Of a stretch of 9,631 bases of DNA, positions 1 through 6,999 are shown piece by piece; position 1 is the first letter of the stretch, and each line of letters opens with the position of its first letter. Under the pieces are notes generated by a model, which did no database searches, was not told where the DNA came from, and saw only the letters and a list, made by a program, of their open reading frames with translations. Origin of the DNA: Alphaproteobacteria bacterium (GTDB lineage Bacteria > Pseudomonadota > Alphaproteobacteria > Micropepsales > Micropepsaceae); assembly GCA_947373775.1 (NCBI GenBank), contig CANBZE010000044.1, positions 1 through 9,631 on the forward strand, in the 5' to 3' direction. The translations under genes were made by a program, and so were the position numbers.

Positions 1-272
1 TTGACCGACACGGTGGAGTTGGCCAGCACGGTGCCGATGGTGCGCTCGACAACCGACATGGAGCGCACTTCGACGGGCGCGACATGCACCGGCGCCGCCA
101 TCACGCGGCGGGGCGGCGGCGCGCTCGAATGGGTGAAATACCAGAAACCACCCAGCGCCAGCAGCAAGGCTGCGCCGCCAATGGCATAGATGCGCCCGCG
201 TCCGGCCGGCGCGTCATCCCTGTCGTCATCCCGCACGGGCGGGGCGTTGAGGGGACTGATCTGGACATTCAT
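1..272 (-). CDS. RND efflux membrane fusion protein, N-terminal part (truncated by window edge)
   Basis: Reading right to left from ATG at 270-272, the frame is open to the window edge and gives 90 residues. The protein starts with a polar, Asp-rich cytoplasmic stretch (1-27), then one hydrophobic anchor (about 28-47, with GGAALLLALGGFW). A Pro-rich linker follows, then the segment VHVAPVEVRSMSVVERTIGT continuing into VLANSTVSV. This is the usual opening of HlyD/AcrA/MdtA-type periplasmic adaptors, just before the first beta strand and the lipoyl-like half. In that family the protein links an inner-membrane RND pump to an outer-membrane channel. A good ribosome binding site, AGGA at 281-284, lies 8 nt before the ATG and fixes the start. 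A pump gene would be expected further left, but this is not visible. The substrate cannot be inferred. Confidence is fairly high for the family and low for any specific system. Confidence 0.8.
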   Translation of the reverse strand, partial: MNVQISPLNAPPVRDDDRDDAPAGRGRIYAIGGAALLLALGGFWYFTHSSAPPPRRVMAAPVHVAPVEVRSMSVVERTIGTVLANSTVSV

Positions 273-320
273 TGCGACGTTCCTGACACGACGGCCGGGG
301 GAAAACCCCCAATTGGTTGC

Positions 321-326
321 AGTATA
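321..326 (-). promoter_or_regulatory. Possible -10 element for the adaptor gene
   Basis: On the minus strand the hexamer TATACT matches a sigma-70 -10 box closely and would give a leader of about 40 nt. It is embedded in AGTATACACT (321-330), an imperfect palindrome matching 8 of 10 positions, which could be an operator half. No convincing -35 hexamer is found 16-18 bp upstream, so the promoter call is weak, or it may need an activator. Confidence 0.3.
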
Positions 327-425
327 CACTTTACGACCCGCCGCACCTTGCCGGCGAATTGGCTGGCCGTTCCCCGATGCTGGAAGGTCCTTAAGGTCCG
401 CAGCCTGGGCCGCGGAACCTTCGGA

Positions 426-459
426 TTTTGCCCGTTATTGCCCGTTATATAGGGCAAAA
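426..459. repeat. 10-bp tandem repeat flanked by an inverted repeat
   Basis: TTGCCCGTTA occurs twice head to tail (428-437 and 438-447). The whole element is bounded by TTTTGCCC (426-433) and its inverse GGGCAAAA (452-459). The second copy can itself pair as TTGCCC with GGGCAA around an 8-base loop that contains TATATA. Dyads of this shape in a divergent region are typical protein-binding sites, but no regulator gene is in the window to assign it to. Confidence 0.55.
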
Positions 460-571
460 CCCTCTCAATAGTGTGGCGAAAAATCCCGGCCCAAACCCCA
501 CAAACGCCCGGAAATTCTGAGAAAAGCGGTTAATCGTGACATGGCCATGACGATGCGCCGCGCCCGCGATG

Positions 572-600
572 TTGCTCCGCAGCACTGCCAGCGTCTATAC
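572..600 (+). promoter_or_regulatory. Probable sigma-70-type promoter of typA
   Basis: TTGCTC (572-577) and CTATAC (595-600) are separated by exactly 17 bp. Both resemble housekeeping alphaproteobacterial -35 and -10 hexamers. Transcription would start near 607, leaving a leader of about 33 nt before the typA ATG. Deduced from sequence only. Confidence 0.45.
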
Positions 601-639
601 ACCCGGCCAATCCCGCGCCCTCTTATTGATTCTGGTCCC

Positions 640-2463
<1,824 letters not shown>

Positions 2464-2507
2464 ACGTTATTTCGCCGAGGCCGTTTTTCTCGATTTTCGA
2501 CAAGGAG

Positions 2508-2657
2508 ATGTCCAGCACTGGCTGGATGCGCCGCCTGATCTTGGGCGCGAAGCTGGCGGCCCCTCCGATCCGCGCCTCGAATTTTCGGTCGACCGAAGCG
2601 GCTTCCGGGCCAAACACAACCGAAACCGGCGGCGGCGCAATCCGCCCCGGGCTATGA
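2508..2657 (+). CDS. Possible 49-residue small ORF (doubtful)
   Basis: An ATG at 2508 opens a 50-codon frame ending with TGA at 2655-2657, just before the antiporter gene. The peptide begins MSSTGWMRRLILGAKLAAPP, basic and mildly hydrophobic at first, then Thr/Gly-rich. AAGGAG touches the ATG directly, so the spacing is too short for a normal ribosome binding site. I recognise no family. It could be an upstream open frame in the antiporter leader or chance. Confidence 0.15.
   Translation: MSSTGWMRRLILGAKLAAPPIRASNFRSTEAASGPNTTETGGGAIRPGL
2584..2597. repeat. 14-bp perfect palindrome upstream of the antiporter gene
   Basis: TTCGGTCGACCGAA is perfectly self-complementary and lies about 70 bp before the antiporter start. 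It could be an operator for a dimeric regulator. It has no T-tract, so it is not a typAterminator. Nothing else in the gap identifies a binding protein. Confidence 0.35.
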
Positions 2658-2658
2658 T
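2653..2658 (+). promoter_or_regulatory. Possible -10 element placing the antiporter mRNA start at its ATG
   Basis: TATGAT matches the -10 consensus at five of six positions and ends 9 nt before the ATG at 2668. Transcription from it would begin at or within a few bases of the start codon, giving a leaderless or nearly leaderless message. This fits the absence of a Shine-Dalgarno sequence. No good -35 hexamer is present at the right distance, so this is tentative. Confidence 0.25.
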
Positions 2659-2667
2659 CGCCCCGTC

Positions 2668-3867
2668 ATGAACATGATTCTGACCAGCACGGTGGGACTT
2701 CTGGTGGTGGCGATCATGGTCGCTCTTGTCGCCCGACGCCTGTCGCTACCCTATACCGTCGGGCTCGTGGCGACGGGCATCGCGTTGGCCCCCTTCAGCA
2801 CACAGATCGGGCCACTGCTGAGCCATGACTTCATTTATCTGGTGATTCTGCCGCCCTTGTTGTTTGAAGCGGCCATCAGCATCCATTGGACAGAACTGCG
2901 TCGTGACTTGGTGCCGGTCGCGGTGCTCAGCACCGTTGGAGTGGTGATGTCGGCGGTTATCGTCGCCGGCGGCATGATGTATTTCCTGCATTGGCCGTTG
3001 GCTTCGGCCATGGTTTTCGGCGTACTGATTGCGGCGACCGACCCGGTGGCGGTCATTGCCATGTTCAAGGATCTGGGCCTGAAAGGCCGACTCAGGCTGC
3101 TGGTGGAAAGCGAAAGCCTGTTCAACGATGGCGTGGCGGCTGTGTTGTTCACCCTGGCGCTGGCGTGGGCAATGGCCCCTGCAACGCCTCCCGGCGCCCT
3201 CTCAGTCGCCATGACGCTGGTCATGATATCGGGCGGTGGCATTGTCGTGGGATTGCTGGTGGGCGGGGCCGCCCTGTTGCTGGCGGGCCGCACGCTCGAT
3301 CACATGGTCAGCGCGGCGTTGACCACGGCAGCCGCTTATGGATCGTTCCTGCTGGCGGAACACCTCCATTTTTCCGGCGTTCTGGCGACAGTGGCGGCTG
3401 GGCTCTTGATCGGCAACATCGCCGTGCTGGGACAGAGCAGTTCCAAGACTTTTTCATCCCGCGAGCGGGAGTTTGTCCTAGGCTTTTGGGAATTCGCCGC
3501 CTTCATCGCCAACTCGCTCATCTTCCTGCTTATCGGTATCACCGTGGCGCAGGTGCCTTTGGCCGGCCTGGATTTCAAGTTGCTGCTGGCGGCTGTGGGA
3601 CTGATGTTGCTAGGAAGGTTGCTGACAATCTATCCGCTGTGCTTGGGCTTCGCCCGGTCGCAATGGGCTATCCCGCTGCGTGACCAGCACATATTATGGT
3701 GGGGCGGGTTGCGAGGAGCGCTGGCGCTGGCGCTCGCATTGTCTTTGCCGTCTTCGCTTCCCTTTGCTTATAACATTCGCATCGCGACCTTCGGTGTCGT
3801 GATTTTTTCCGTGCTGTTCCAGGGGCTGACAATGCCGCTGCTGTTGCGCAAACTGGGAAGGAGCTGA
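2668..3867 (+). CDS. CPA1-family Na+/H+ (monovalent cation/proton) antiporter
   Basis: The 399-residue protein is hydrophobic throughout, with roughly a dozen membrane segments, and fits the cation/proton exchanger domain. Diagnostic motifs are ILPPLLFEAAI (60-70), ATDPVAV (123-129, with Asp125), and ESLFNDG (149-155). In the last, Asn153-Asp154 is the ND pair of electroneutral CPA1 exchangers. FWEFAAFIANSLIFLLIG (273-290) and WGGLRGALALALALSLP (345-361, with the conserved Arg349) follow. There is no long cytoplasmic C-terminal regulatory domain, so it resembles compact NhaP-like members. Such proteins expel Na+, K+ or Li+ in exchange for protons and serve pH and salt homeostasis in the inner membrane. 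The start has a second ATG two codons later and no Shine-Dalgarno sequence. The next gene begins two bases after its stop, implying one operon. Ion preference cannot be read from sequence. Confidence 0.93.
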   Translation: MNMILTSTVGLLVVAIMVALVARRLSLPYTVGLVATGIALAPFSTQIGPLLSHDFIYLVILPPLLFEAAISIHWTELRRDLVPVAVLSTVGVVMSAVIVAGGMMYFLHWPLASAMVFGVLIAATDPVAVIAMFKDLGLKGRLRLLVESESLFNDGVAAVLFTLALAWAMAPATPPGALSVAMTLVMISGGGIVVGLLVGGAALLLAGRTLDHMVSAALTTAAAYGSFLLAEHLHFSGVLATVAAGLLIGNIAVLGQSSSKTFSSREREFVLGFWEFAAFIANSLIFLLIGITVAQVPLAGLDFKLLLAAVGLMLLGRLLTIYPLCLGFARSQWAIPLRDQHILWWGGLRGALALALALSLPSSLPFAYNIRIATFGVVIFSVLFQGLTMPLLLRKLGRS

Positions 3868-3868
3868 C

Positions 3869-4216
3869 ATGCGGTGGCTGGCTCATGTTCCGCTTCCTGT
3901 CTTTCTGCTGGCCGCCGCGCTGTTGGAGGCCGGCGGAGACGCGCTCCTGCGTAAGGCGCTGCTGGAAAGCGCAGGGACGGCACGCATCATCCTGTTCGTG
4001 GCGGGTGCAGCGGTGCTGTTTGCCTATGGCACGGTGGTCAATCTCGCGCCGCTGGAATTCGGGCAATTGATCGGAATTTATATCGCCACCTTGTTTGTGA
4101 TGTGGCAGGTGATCAATCTGGTTTTCTTCAATACTCTTCCCACAACGCCGATCCTGGCGGGCGGCACACTGATTGTCGCGGGCGGGCTAATCGTTTCTTT
4201 CTGGAAAACCGCATGA
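3869..4216 (+). CDS. Small four-helix membrane protein resembling SMR/EmrE transporters
   Basis: The 115-residue product has four predicted membrane helices (about 8-26, 38-57, 66-87 and 93-112), the size and layout of small multidrug resistance proteins. Helix 1 contains AALLEAGGDALLRKAL, in which Glu20 lines up with the essential Glu14 of EmrE (AEVIGTTLMK context). Helix 4, PILAGGTLIVAGGLIVSFW, resembles EmrE helix 4. Trp79 sits in helix 3. By family analogy it would work as a dimer exchanging a substrate for protons, but similarity outside helices 1 and 4 is weak and the substrate is unknown. AAGGAG (3858-3863) lies 5 nt before the ATG and inside the end of the antiporter gene, so the two are probably co-transcribed and coupled. 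It could also be an uncharacterised DMT-superfamily protein without drug activity. Confidence 0.7.
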   Translation: MRWLAHVPLPVFLLAAALLEAGGDALLRKALLESAGTARIILFVAGAAVLFAYGTVVNLAPLEFGQLIGIYIATLFVMWQVINLVFFNTLPTTPILAGGTLIVAGGLIVSFWKTA

Positions 4217-4231
4217 TCGTTGACGAAAAAA

Positions 4232-5017
4232 ATGATCGCCTTCGCGCACCGCCTGGCCGATGCGTCGGGCGCCGTCATCCGTCCCTTTTTCCGCCAGCGC
4301 ATCGAGGTGACGCACAAGCCCGGTGCGCATGCCTTCGATCCTGTCACCGAAGCCGACCGCGGCGCCGAGCGCGCCATCCGCGCCATCATCGAACGCGACC
4401 GCCCGCAGGACGCTATCCTGGGCGAGGAGTATGGCGAAAAGCCCGCCGGACTTTCCGCCAACAAGTGGCGCTGGGTGCTGGACCCGGTGGACGGCACGCG
4501 CGCCTTCATCACCGGGCGGCATGAATGGGGTTCGCTGATCGCGCTGGAGCATGACGGCACCCCGGTGCTGGGCATCCTGGACCAGCCCGTTCTGGGTGAA
4601 CGCTTCCTGGGCGTAAACGGCCGTTCGGTGCTGCTGGAAGGCGAAAAGCGCACGCCTCTGCATGTGCGCGAATGTCCCGCGCTGAAAGACGCCGTTCTCT
4701 GCGCCACCGATCCGTCCGCCTATATGTCGCCGGACGAGCAGGCGGCCTTCGCACGGGTGAAAGCCCAAGCGCGCCTGACCCGCTATCACGGCGACTGCTA
4801 CATCTTCGCCATGCTGGCGATGGGGTTTGTCGATGTGGTGATCGAAGGCCCGCTGCATCGCTGGGACATCGCGGCGATGATCCCGCTGGTCGAGGGCGCC
4901 GGCGGCATCATCACCGGCTGGGACGGCGCGCCCTGGCGCGAAGGCTCGCGCACTTTGGCTTGCGGCGACGCCCGTGTGCACAAGGAAGCGGTGACGCTGC
5001 TGTCCGCCAAGGGCTGA
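4232..5017 (+). CDS. hisN: Histidinol-phosphatase, inositol-monophosphatase family (HisN type)
   Basis: The 261-residue product belongs to the Mg2+-dependent inositol monophosphatase superfamily. It shows PVTEAD (37-42), the metal-binding GEE (64-66), WVLDPVDGTRAFITG (81-95, metal-binding Asp84 and Asp87), and HRWDIAAMIPLVEGAGG (209-225, with metal-binding Asp212). The TRAFITGRHEWGSLIAL context and GDCYIFAMLAMGFVDVVIE are those of the HisN branch. That branch dephosphorylates L-histidinol phosphate, the penultimate stage of histidine synthesis, in the cytoplasm. A general sugar- or inositol-phosphate phosphatase remains possible. The start is uncertain. The ATG at 4232 gives the family-like MIAFAHRLADASG, and an in-frame TTG at 4220 would add four residues. 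An out-of-frame ATG at 4213 overlaps the previous stop as ATGA and is joined by a seven-A run. The gene follows the SMR-like gene almost without gap and is probably in its operon. Confidence 0.85.
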   Translation: MIAFAHRLADASGAVIRPFFRQRIEVTHKPGAHAFDPVTEADRGAERAIRAIIERDRPQDAILGEEYGEKPAGLSANKWRWVLDPVDGTRAFITGRHEWGSLIALEHDGTPVLGILDQPVLGERFLGVNGRSVLLEGEKRTPLHVRECPALKDAVLCATDPSAYMSPDEQAAFARVKAQARLTRYHGDCYIFAMLAMGFVDVVIEGPLHRWDIAAMIPLVEGAGGIITGWDGAPWREGSRTLACGDARVHKEAVTLLSAKG

Positions 5018-5199
5018 AGCGCGTTCCACGAAGCTGCCACAAAGCAGTGGAAACATCGAATTGTCCGCCATTATTCGTCGTGCAATTCAGGCCGTTCCGC
5101 ACACCGTTGCCGCAATTCGCCTTTGTTCCCTGACCGCGAAACCCGGACGCGCAAATCACGTTGTCTTACCGAAGCTAACCATTTCCTTTGGAGGACAGA
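5018..5199. other. Intergenic region upstream of the Ala/Pro-rich gene
   Basis: This 182-bp gap has no gene. It contains a small CCAC...GTGG hairpin near 5036-5050 without a T-tract, and two GCAATTC copies around 5082-5118. I find no clear hisN terminator and no promoter with well-spaced hexamers. The next gene must have its promoter here, given its strong isolated ribosome binding site. Confidence 0.4.
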
Positions 5200-5802
5200 A
5201 TGTCTCTGCGCGACTTTAACTCGCCTTCCGATGATCCGATCGCCCTGCACAACAGCCCGCAGGGCAATGGCGGTGGTCTGGGCAATTTCCACACCACCAA
5301 TCCCGAAGATCGCGAACCCAGCAACACGCCCAAGATCGTGGGCGCGCTGGCCGTGGCGTTGATGATCGGCGCTGCCGGCGTGGGCCTGTTTGCCTACACG
5401 GGCACTTCGTCCAACAAGCCGATGGTGACCGCCAGCGCAATGCCGGCGCCGGTCGTGCCGCCCGCTCCGGCGGCGCAGCCTGCCCCTGAGGCTGCCGTGA
5501 CCCCGGCGGCTGACGCTACGCCTGCTCCGGCGCCCGACACCAAGCCTGCGTCCATCGCGCCGGTGAAGTCGGCCTCGGCCAAGCCGGCCCGTAGCACCAG
5601 CACCGCTTCGTCGGCGCCGGTTCAAGCGGCTCCGGTGCAGCAGGCGGCTGCCAATACCCAGCCGGTTGGCGTTGCTCCCGCTACGACCGCTTCGGATGTT
5701 CCGGCACCGGCCCAGGATCAGCAGTCTGGCGCCACCCCGGCTCCGGCTGCCCCTGCGGTTCCCGCCGCTCCGGCCCAGTCGGCTGGCCAGGTGGCTCAGT
5801 AA
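5200..5802 (+). CDS. Unrecognised single-pass membrane protein with long Ala/Pro-rich tail
   Basis: I recognise no family. The 200-residue product begins MSLRDFNSPSDDPIALHNSP. It has a polar N-terminus (1-43), one hydrophobic segment (about 45-67, IVGALAVALMIGAAGVGLFAY), and then about 130 residues almost entirely of Ala, Pro, Ser, Thr, Val and Gln. A few lysines occur near the middle (PDTKP, PVKSASAKPA). No Cys is present. This is the layout of an inner-membrane-anchored protein with an extended, disordered periplasmic arm, as in TonB-like or cell-envelope spacer proteins, but it lacks a TonB C-terminal domain. The start is decided by GGAGGA (5190-5195), 4 nt before the ATG; an in-frame TTG at 5188 overlaps that site and is rejected. 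A strong terminator follows directly, so it is probably a single-gene unit with high translation. Confidence 0.75.
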   Translation: MSLRDFNSPSDDPIALHNSPQGNGGGLGNFHTTNPEDREPSNTPKIVGALAVALMIGAAGVGLFAYTGTSSNKPMVTASAMPAPVVPPAPAAQPAPEAAVTPAADATPAPAPDTKPASIAPVKSASAKPARSTSTASSAPVQAAPVQQAAANTQPVGVAPATTASDVPAPAQDQQSGATPAPAAPAVPAAPAQSAGQVAQ

Positions 5803-5822
5803 CGATCAATCGACTGTAAGAA

Positions 5823-5860
5823 GCGCCGCGCCTCAGCTCATGCTGGGGCGCGGTGTTTTA
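5823..5860 (+). terminator. Intrinsic terminator of the Ala/Pro-rich gene
   Basis: Twenty bases after the stop codon, GCCGCGCCTCAGC (5825-5837) pairs with GCTGGGGCGCGGT (5842-5854) around a TCAT loop. The stem has 13 base pairs, two of them wobbles, and one further C-G pair extends it outward. GTTTTA follows. This is a clear rho-independent terminator reading right. Confidence 0.88.
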
Positions 5861-5863
5861 TGT

Positions 5864-5941
5864 CCGGCGCTGTTCGCGAAGCTCGCAGCGTTCGTCCCTT
5901 GAAAAGGTCCACTGGACCTTTTCACGCGCTTCGCGCGCCGG
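5864..5941. repeat. Nested inverted-repeat element between convergent genes
   Basis: Three layers of inverted repeats share one centre region. CCGGCGC (5864-5870) pairs with GCGCCGG (5935-5941). CGCGAAGC (5875-5882) pairs with GCTTCGCG (5928-5935), sharing G5935. Inside lies a 25-bp palindrome (5900-5924) with 12-base arms TGAAAAGGTCCA and TGGACCTTTTCA around one C. The outer arms can instead join the following terminator stem, so alternative folds compete. It resembles the dispersed palindromic elements found between bacterial genes, though copy number cannot be judged from one window. Confidence 0.55.
5900..5924. terminator. Probable bidirectional terminator
   Basis: The GGTCC/GGACC stem is flanked by AAAA on one side and TTTT on the other, so either strand reads as a GC stem followed by four or more T. 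It lies between the plus-strand Ala/Pro-rich gene and the minus-strand hydrolase and is well placed to end the hydrolase transcript. Confidence 0.6.
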
Positions 5942-5959
5942 TCCTCACCGGTGTTTTTT
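5936..5959 (+). terminator. Second plus-strand intrinsic terminator, overlapping the hydrolase stop
   Basis: CGCCGGT (5936-5942) pairs with ACCGGTG (5947-5953) around a CCTC loop and is followed by six T (5954-5959). The T-tract overlaps the end of the minus-strand hydrolase, whose TAA lies at 5958-5960. It may block read-through from the left into the antisense strand of that gene. Confidence 0.65.
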
Positions 5960-6890
5960 ATGGCCGATGCGTTTGCATGAAGCCATCAAACGCCTTCCAG
6001 AACTGGGCGCGGATCGCATTGCGCTCCATCATCAGTTCATGTTCGCCCTCGGGGATTTCAACATAGTCCCCGGAGGGCAGACGGGCCGCGAAGGCCCTGG
6101 TCTGCGGCGTCTGGCAGATCCGGTCCTTGCCCGCGCCTATCACCAGCAGCGGCGTGGTGATGGCCTCGGGCCGCCCCGGCTGTTTCAGCCAGTCCATCGA
6201 GCGCAGCGCCGCCGCCAGCCAGCTCCAGGTTGCGCCTGCCAGCCGCAGGTCGGGCTGCTCGCGCAGCAGCATCTGGGTGCGCTCGAAGCGCTGGGGATCT
6301 GAAGTCACCAGCTGGGACGAAAAGCTGACCCGGTGCGGATCGCGCGCTTCCATGCCCCATACCCAGTCGCCGCGCCGGCCGCGCCACACCTGCAAAGCCG
6401 TTACCGCCCGCACCAGGAATTCGCGCTGGCCGCGAAACGAGATGGCGATCATGGGCGCGCCCAGCACGGCGGCGGCAAAACGGCCCGGGCTCCGCGACAG
6501 CGTCCGCAGCAGAATGTGCGCCCCCATGGAATGGGCCAGCGCCACCGGCTTTTGACCCTGCGCCAGCATGGGCTGGACAATCCAGTTCATCAGCGTGTCC
6601 AGGTCTTCGTCATATTCGCGGAAGTCGCCGACAAAACTCTTGCGGGTATCTTCTGTCATGCGGGTGGAGCCGCCTTGGCCACGCCAGTCCATTGTCGCTA
6701 CCGCAAAGCCACGTCCGCGCAGTTCGTCGATGACCTCGAAATATTTCTCGATGAATTCGGTCTGGCCGTTCAGCAGCACACAGACCCCACGGTTGCGAAC
6801 ATCGGGCGCGGCCGCGAACCGGGCTGCGCGCAGTTCCGCGCCCACCGCCTTGATCGGCAAAGGTTCAAACAGGCTGGCGGCGGGGATCAT
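5958..6890 (-). CDS. Alpha/beta hydrolase, lysophospholipase-like (serine aminopeptidase S33 family)
   Basis: The 310-residue product is a cytoplasmic-type alpha/beta hydrolase with no signal peptide. LNGQTEFIEKYFEVIDELRG (40-59) and ATMDWRGQGGS (65-75) are typical of PldB/monoacylglycerol-lipase-like proteins and form the oxyanion region. The nucleophile is Ser121 in AHSMGAH, with Ala rather than Gly at the first position of the elbow. The probable acid is Asp256 in GAGKDRI and the base His284 in EGEHELMME. The family hydrolyses lysophospholipids or monoacylglycerols; the true substrate here is unknown. The ATG at 6890 is preferred. A longer frame can begin at TTG 6950, adding 20 basic residues, but that TTG lies inside a promoter-like CTTGAAA. 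There is no Shine-Dalgarno sequence at either start. The gene is divergent from hsp20 and may share heat-shock control. Confidence 0.88.
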   Translation of the reverse strand: MIPAASLFEPLPIKAVGAELRAARFAAAPDVRNRGVCVLLNGQTEFIEKYFEVIDELRGRGFAVATMDWRGQGGSTRMTEDTRKSFVGDFREYDEDLDTLMNWIVQPMLAQGQKPVALAHSMGAHILLRTLSRSPGRFAAAVLGAPMIAISFRGQREFLVRAVTALQVWRGRRGDWVWGMEARDPHRVSFSSQLVTSDPQRFERTQMLLREQPDLRLAGATWSWLAAALRSMDWLKQPGRPEAITTPLLVIGAGKDRICQTPQTRAFAARLPSGDYVEIPEGEHELMMERNAIRAQFWKAFDGFMQTHRP

Positions 6891-6916
6891 TTTTGCTGAA
6901 TCTTTTTTGCTGAATC
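6890..6916 (-). repeat. 13-bp direct repeat forming the hydrolase leader
   Basis: On the minus strand GATTCAGCAAAAA occurs at 6904-6916 and again at 6890-6902, one base apart, with the second copy running into the start codon. If transcription begins near 6916 the whole leader consists of the two copies. Confidence 0.6.
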
Positions 6917-6922
6917 GGCGCT

Positions 6923-6951
6923 TCCATAGGCACTTAAGCCCGATTTTCAAG
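6923..6951 (-). promoter_or_regulatory. Possible RpoH-like promoter of the hydrolase gene
   Basis: Reading left, CTTGAA (6946-6951, followed by A) is 14 bases from GCCTATGGA (6923-6931). The first part matches the heat-shock sigma-32 -35 box; the second resembles its C-rich -10 box only partly. It can also be read as a sigma-70-like TTGAAA-16-TATGGA. Either reading starts transcription near 6916 and supports the ATG at 6890. Confidence 0.4.
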
Positions 6952-6964
6952 CCCCCGGAAGGGC

Positions 6965-6993
6965 CTTGAAGCCGTCTTTTGCAGCCCTAGATA
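6965..6993 (+). promoter_or_regulatory. Probable RpoH (sigma-32) promoter of the hsp20 gene
   Basis: CTTGAA (6965-6970) is separated by 14 bases from CCCTAGATA (6985-6993). This is close to the known heat-shock pattern CTTGAA, 13-14 bp, CCCCATnTA. Transcription would begin near 7000, exactly where the structured leader starts. Small heat-shock genes are classic RpoH targets, which strengthens the call. Confidence 0.6.
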
Positions 6994-6999
6994 CGCTGT

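Larger units (their letters stand above)
273..639. other. Divergent intergenic region between the adaptor gene and typA
   Basis: No gene is supported in these 367 bases; the short open frames have no ribosome binding sites or family resemblance. It should hold the promoters of two divergent genes. Visible elements are a perfect GGGGG-AAAA-CCCCC hairpin (297-310) in the adaptor leader, a TATACT hexamer reading left (321-326), a CCTTAAGG palindrome within two AAGGTCC copies (near 386-401), a repeat/dyad cluster (426-459), and a promoter-like pair reading right towards typA (572-600). Confidence 0.6.

Noticed and set aside
297..310. GGGGG-AAAA-CCCCC as a terminator
   Set aside because: No T-tract follows on either strand, and it lies at the 5' end of the adaptor gene rather than after any gene.
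541..639. 33-residue N-terminal extension of TypA
   Set aside because: The family starts at MEIRNIAIIAHVDHGKTT, and the putative promoter lies inside the extension.
2991..3683. 230-codon plus-strand frame inside the antiporter gene
   Set aside because: It is in a different frame of a clear CPA1 gene and gives a Gly/Arg/His-rich product with no membrane segments or motif.
4187..5071. 294-codon minus-strand frame opposite hisN
   Set aside because: It lies fully across a gene with intact metal-binding motifs, and its own translation resembles no protein family.
5041..5079. GGAAAC...CGTC as a general-stress EcfG promoter
   Set aside because: The spacing (21 bp) and both boxes deviate from the GGAAC-16/17-CGTT pattern.
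5071..5625. 184-codon Arg-rich minus-strand frame
   Set aside because: It is the complement of the Ala/Pro-rich codons (GCG, CCG) of the 5200-5802 gene, which automatically gives Arg, Gly and Ala. The plus-strand gene has the ribosome binding site and terminator.
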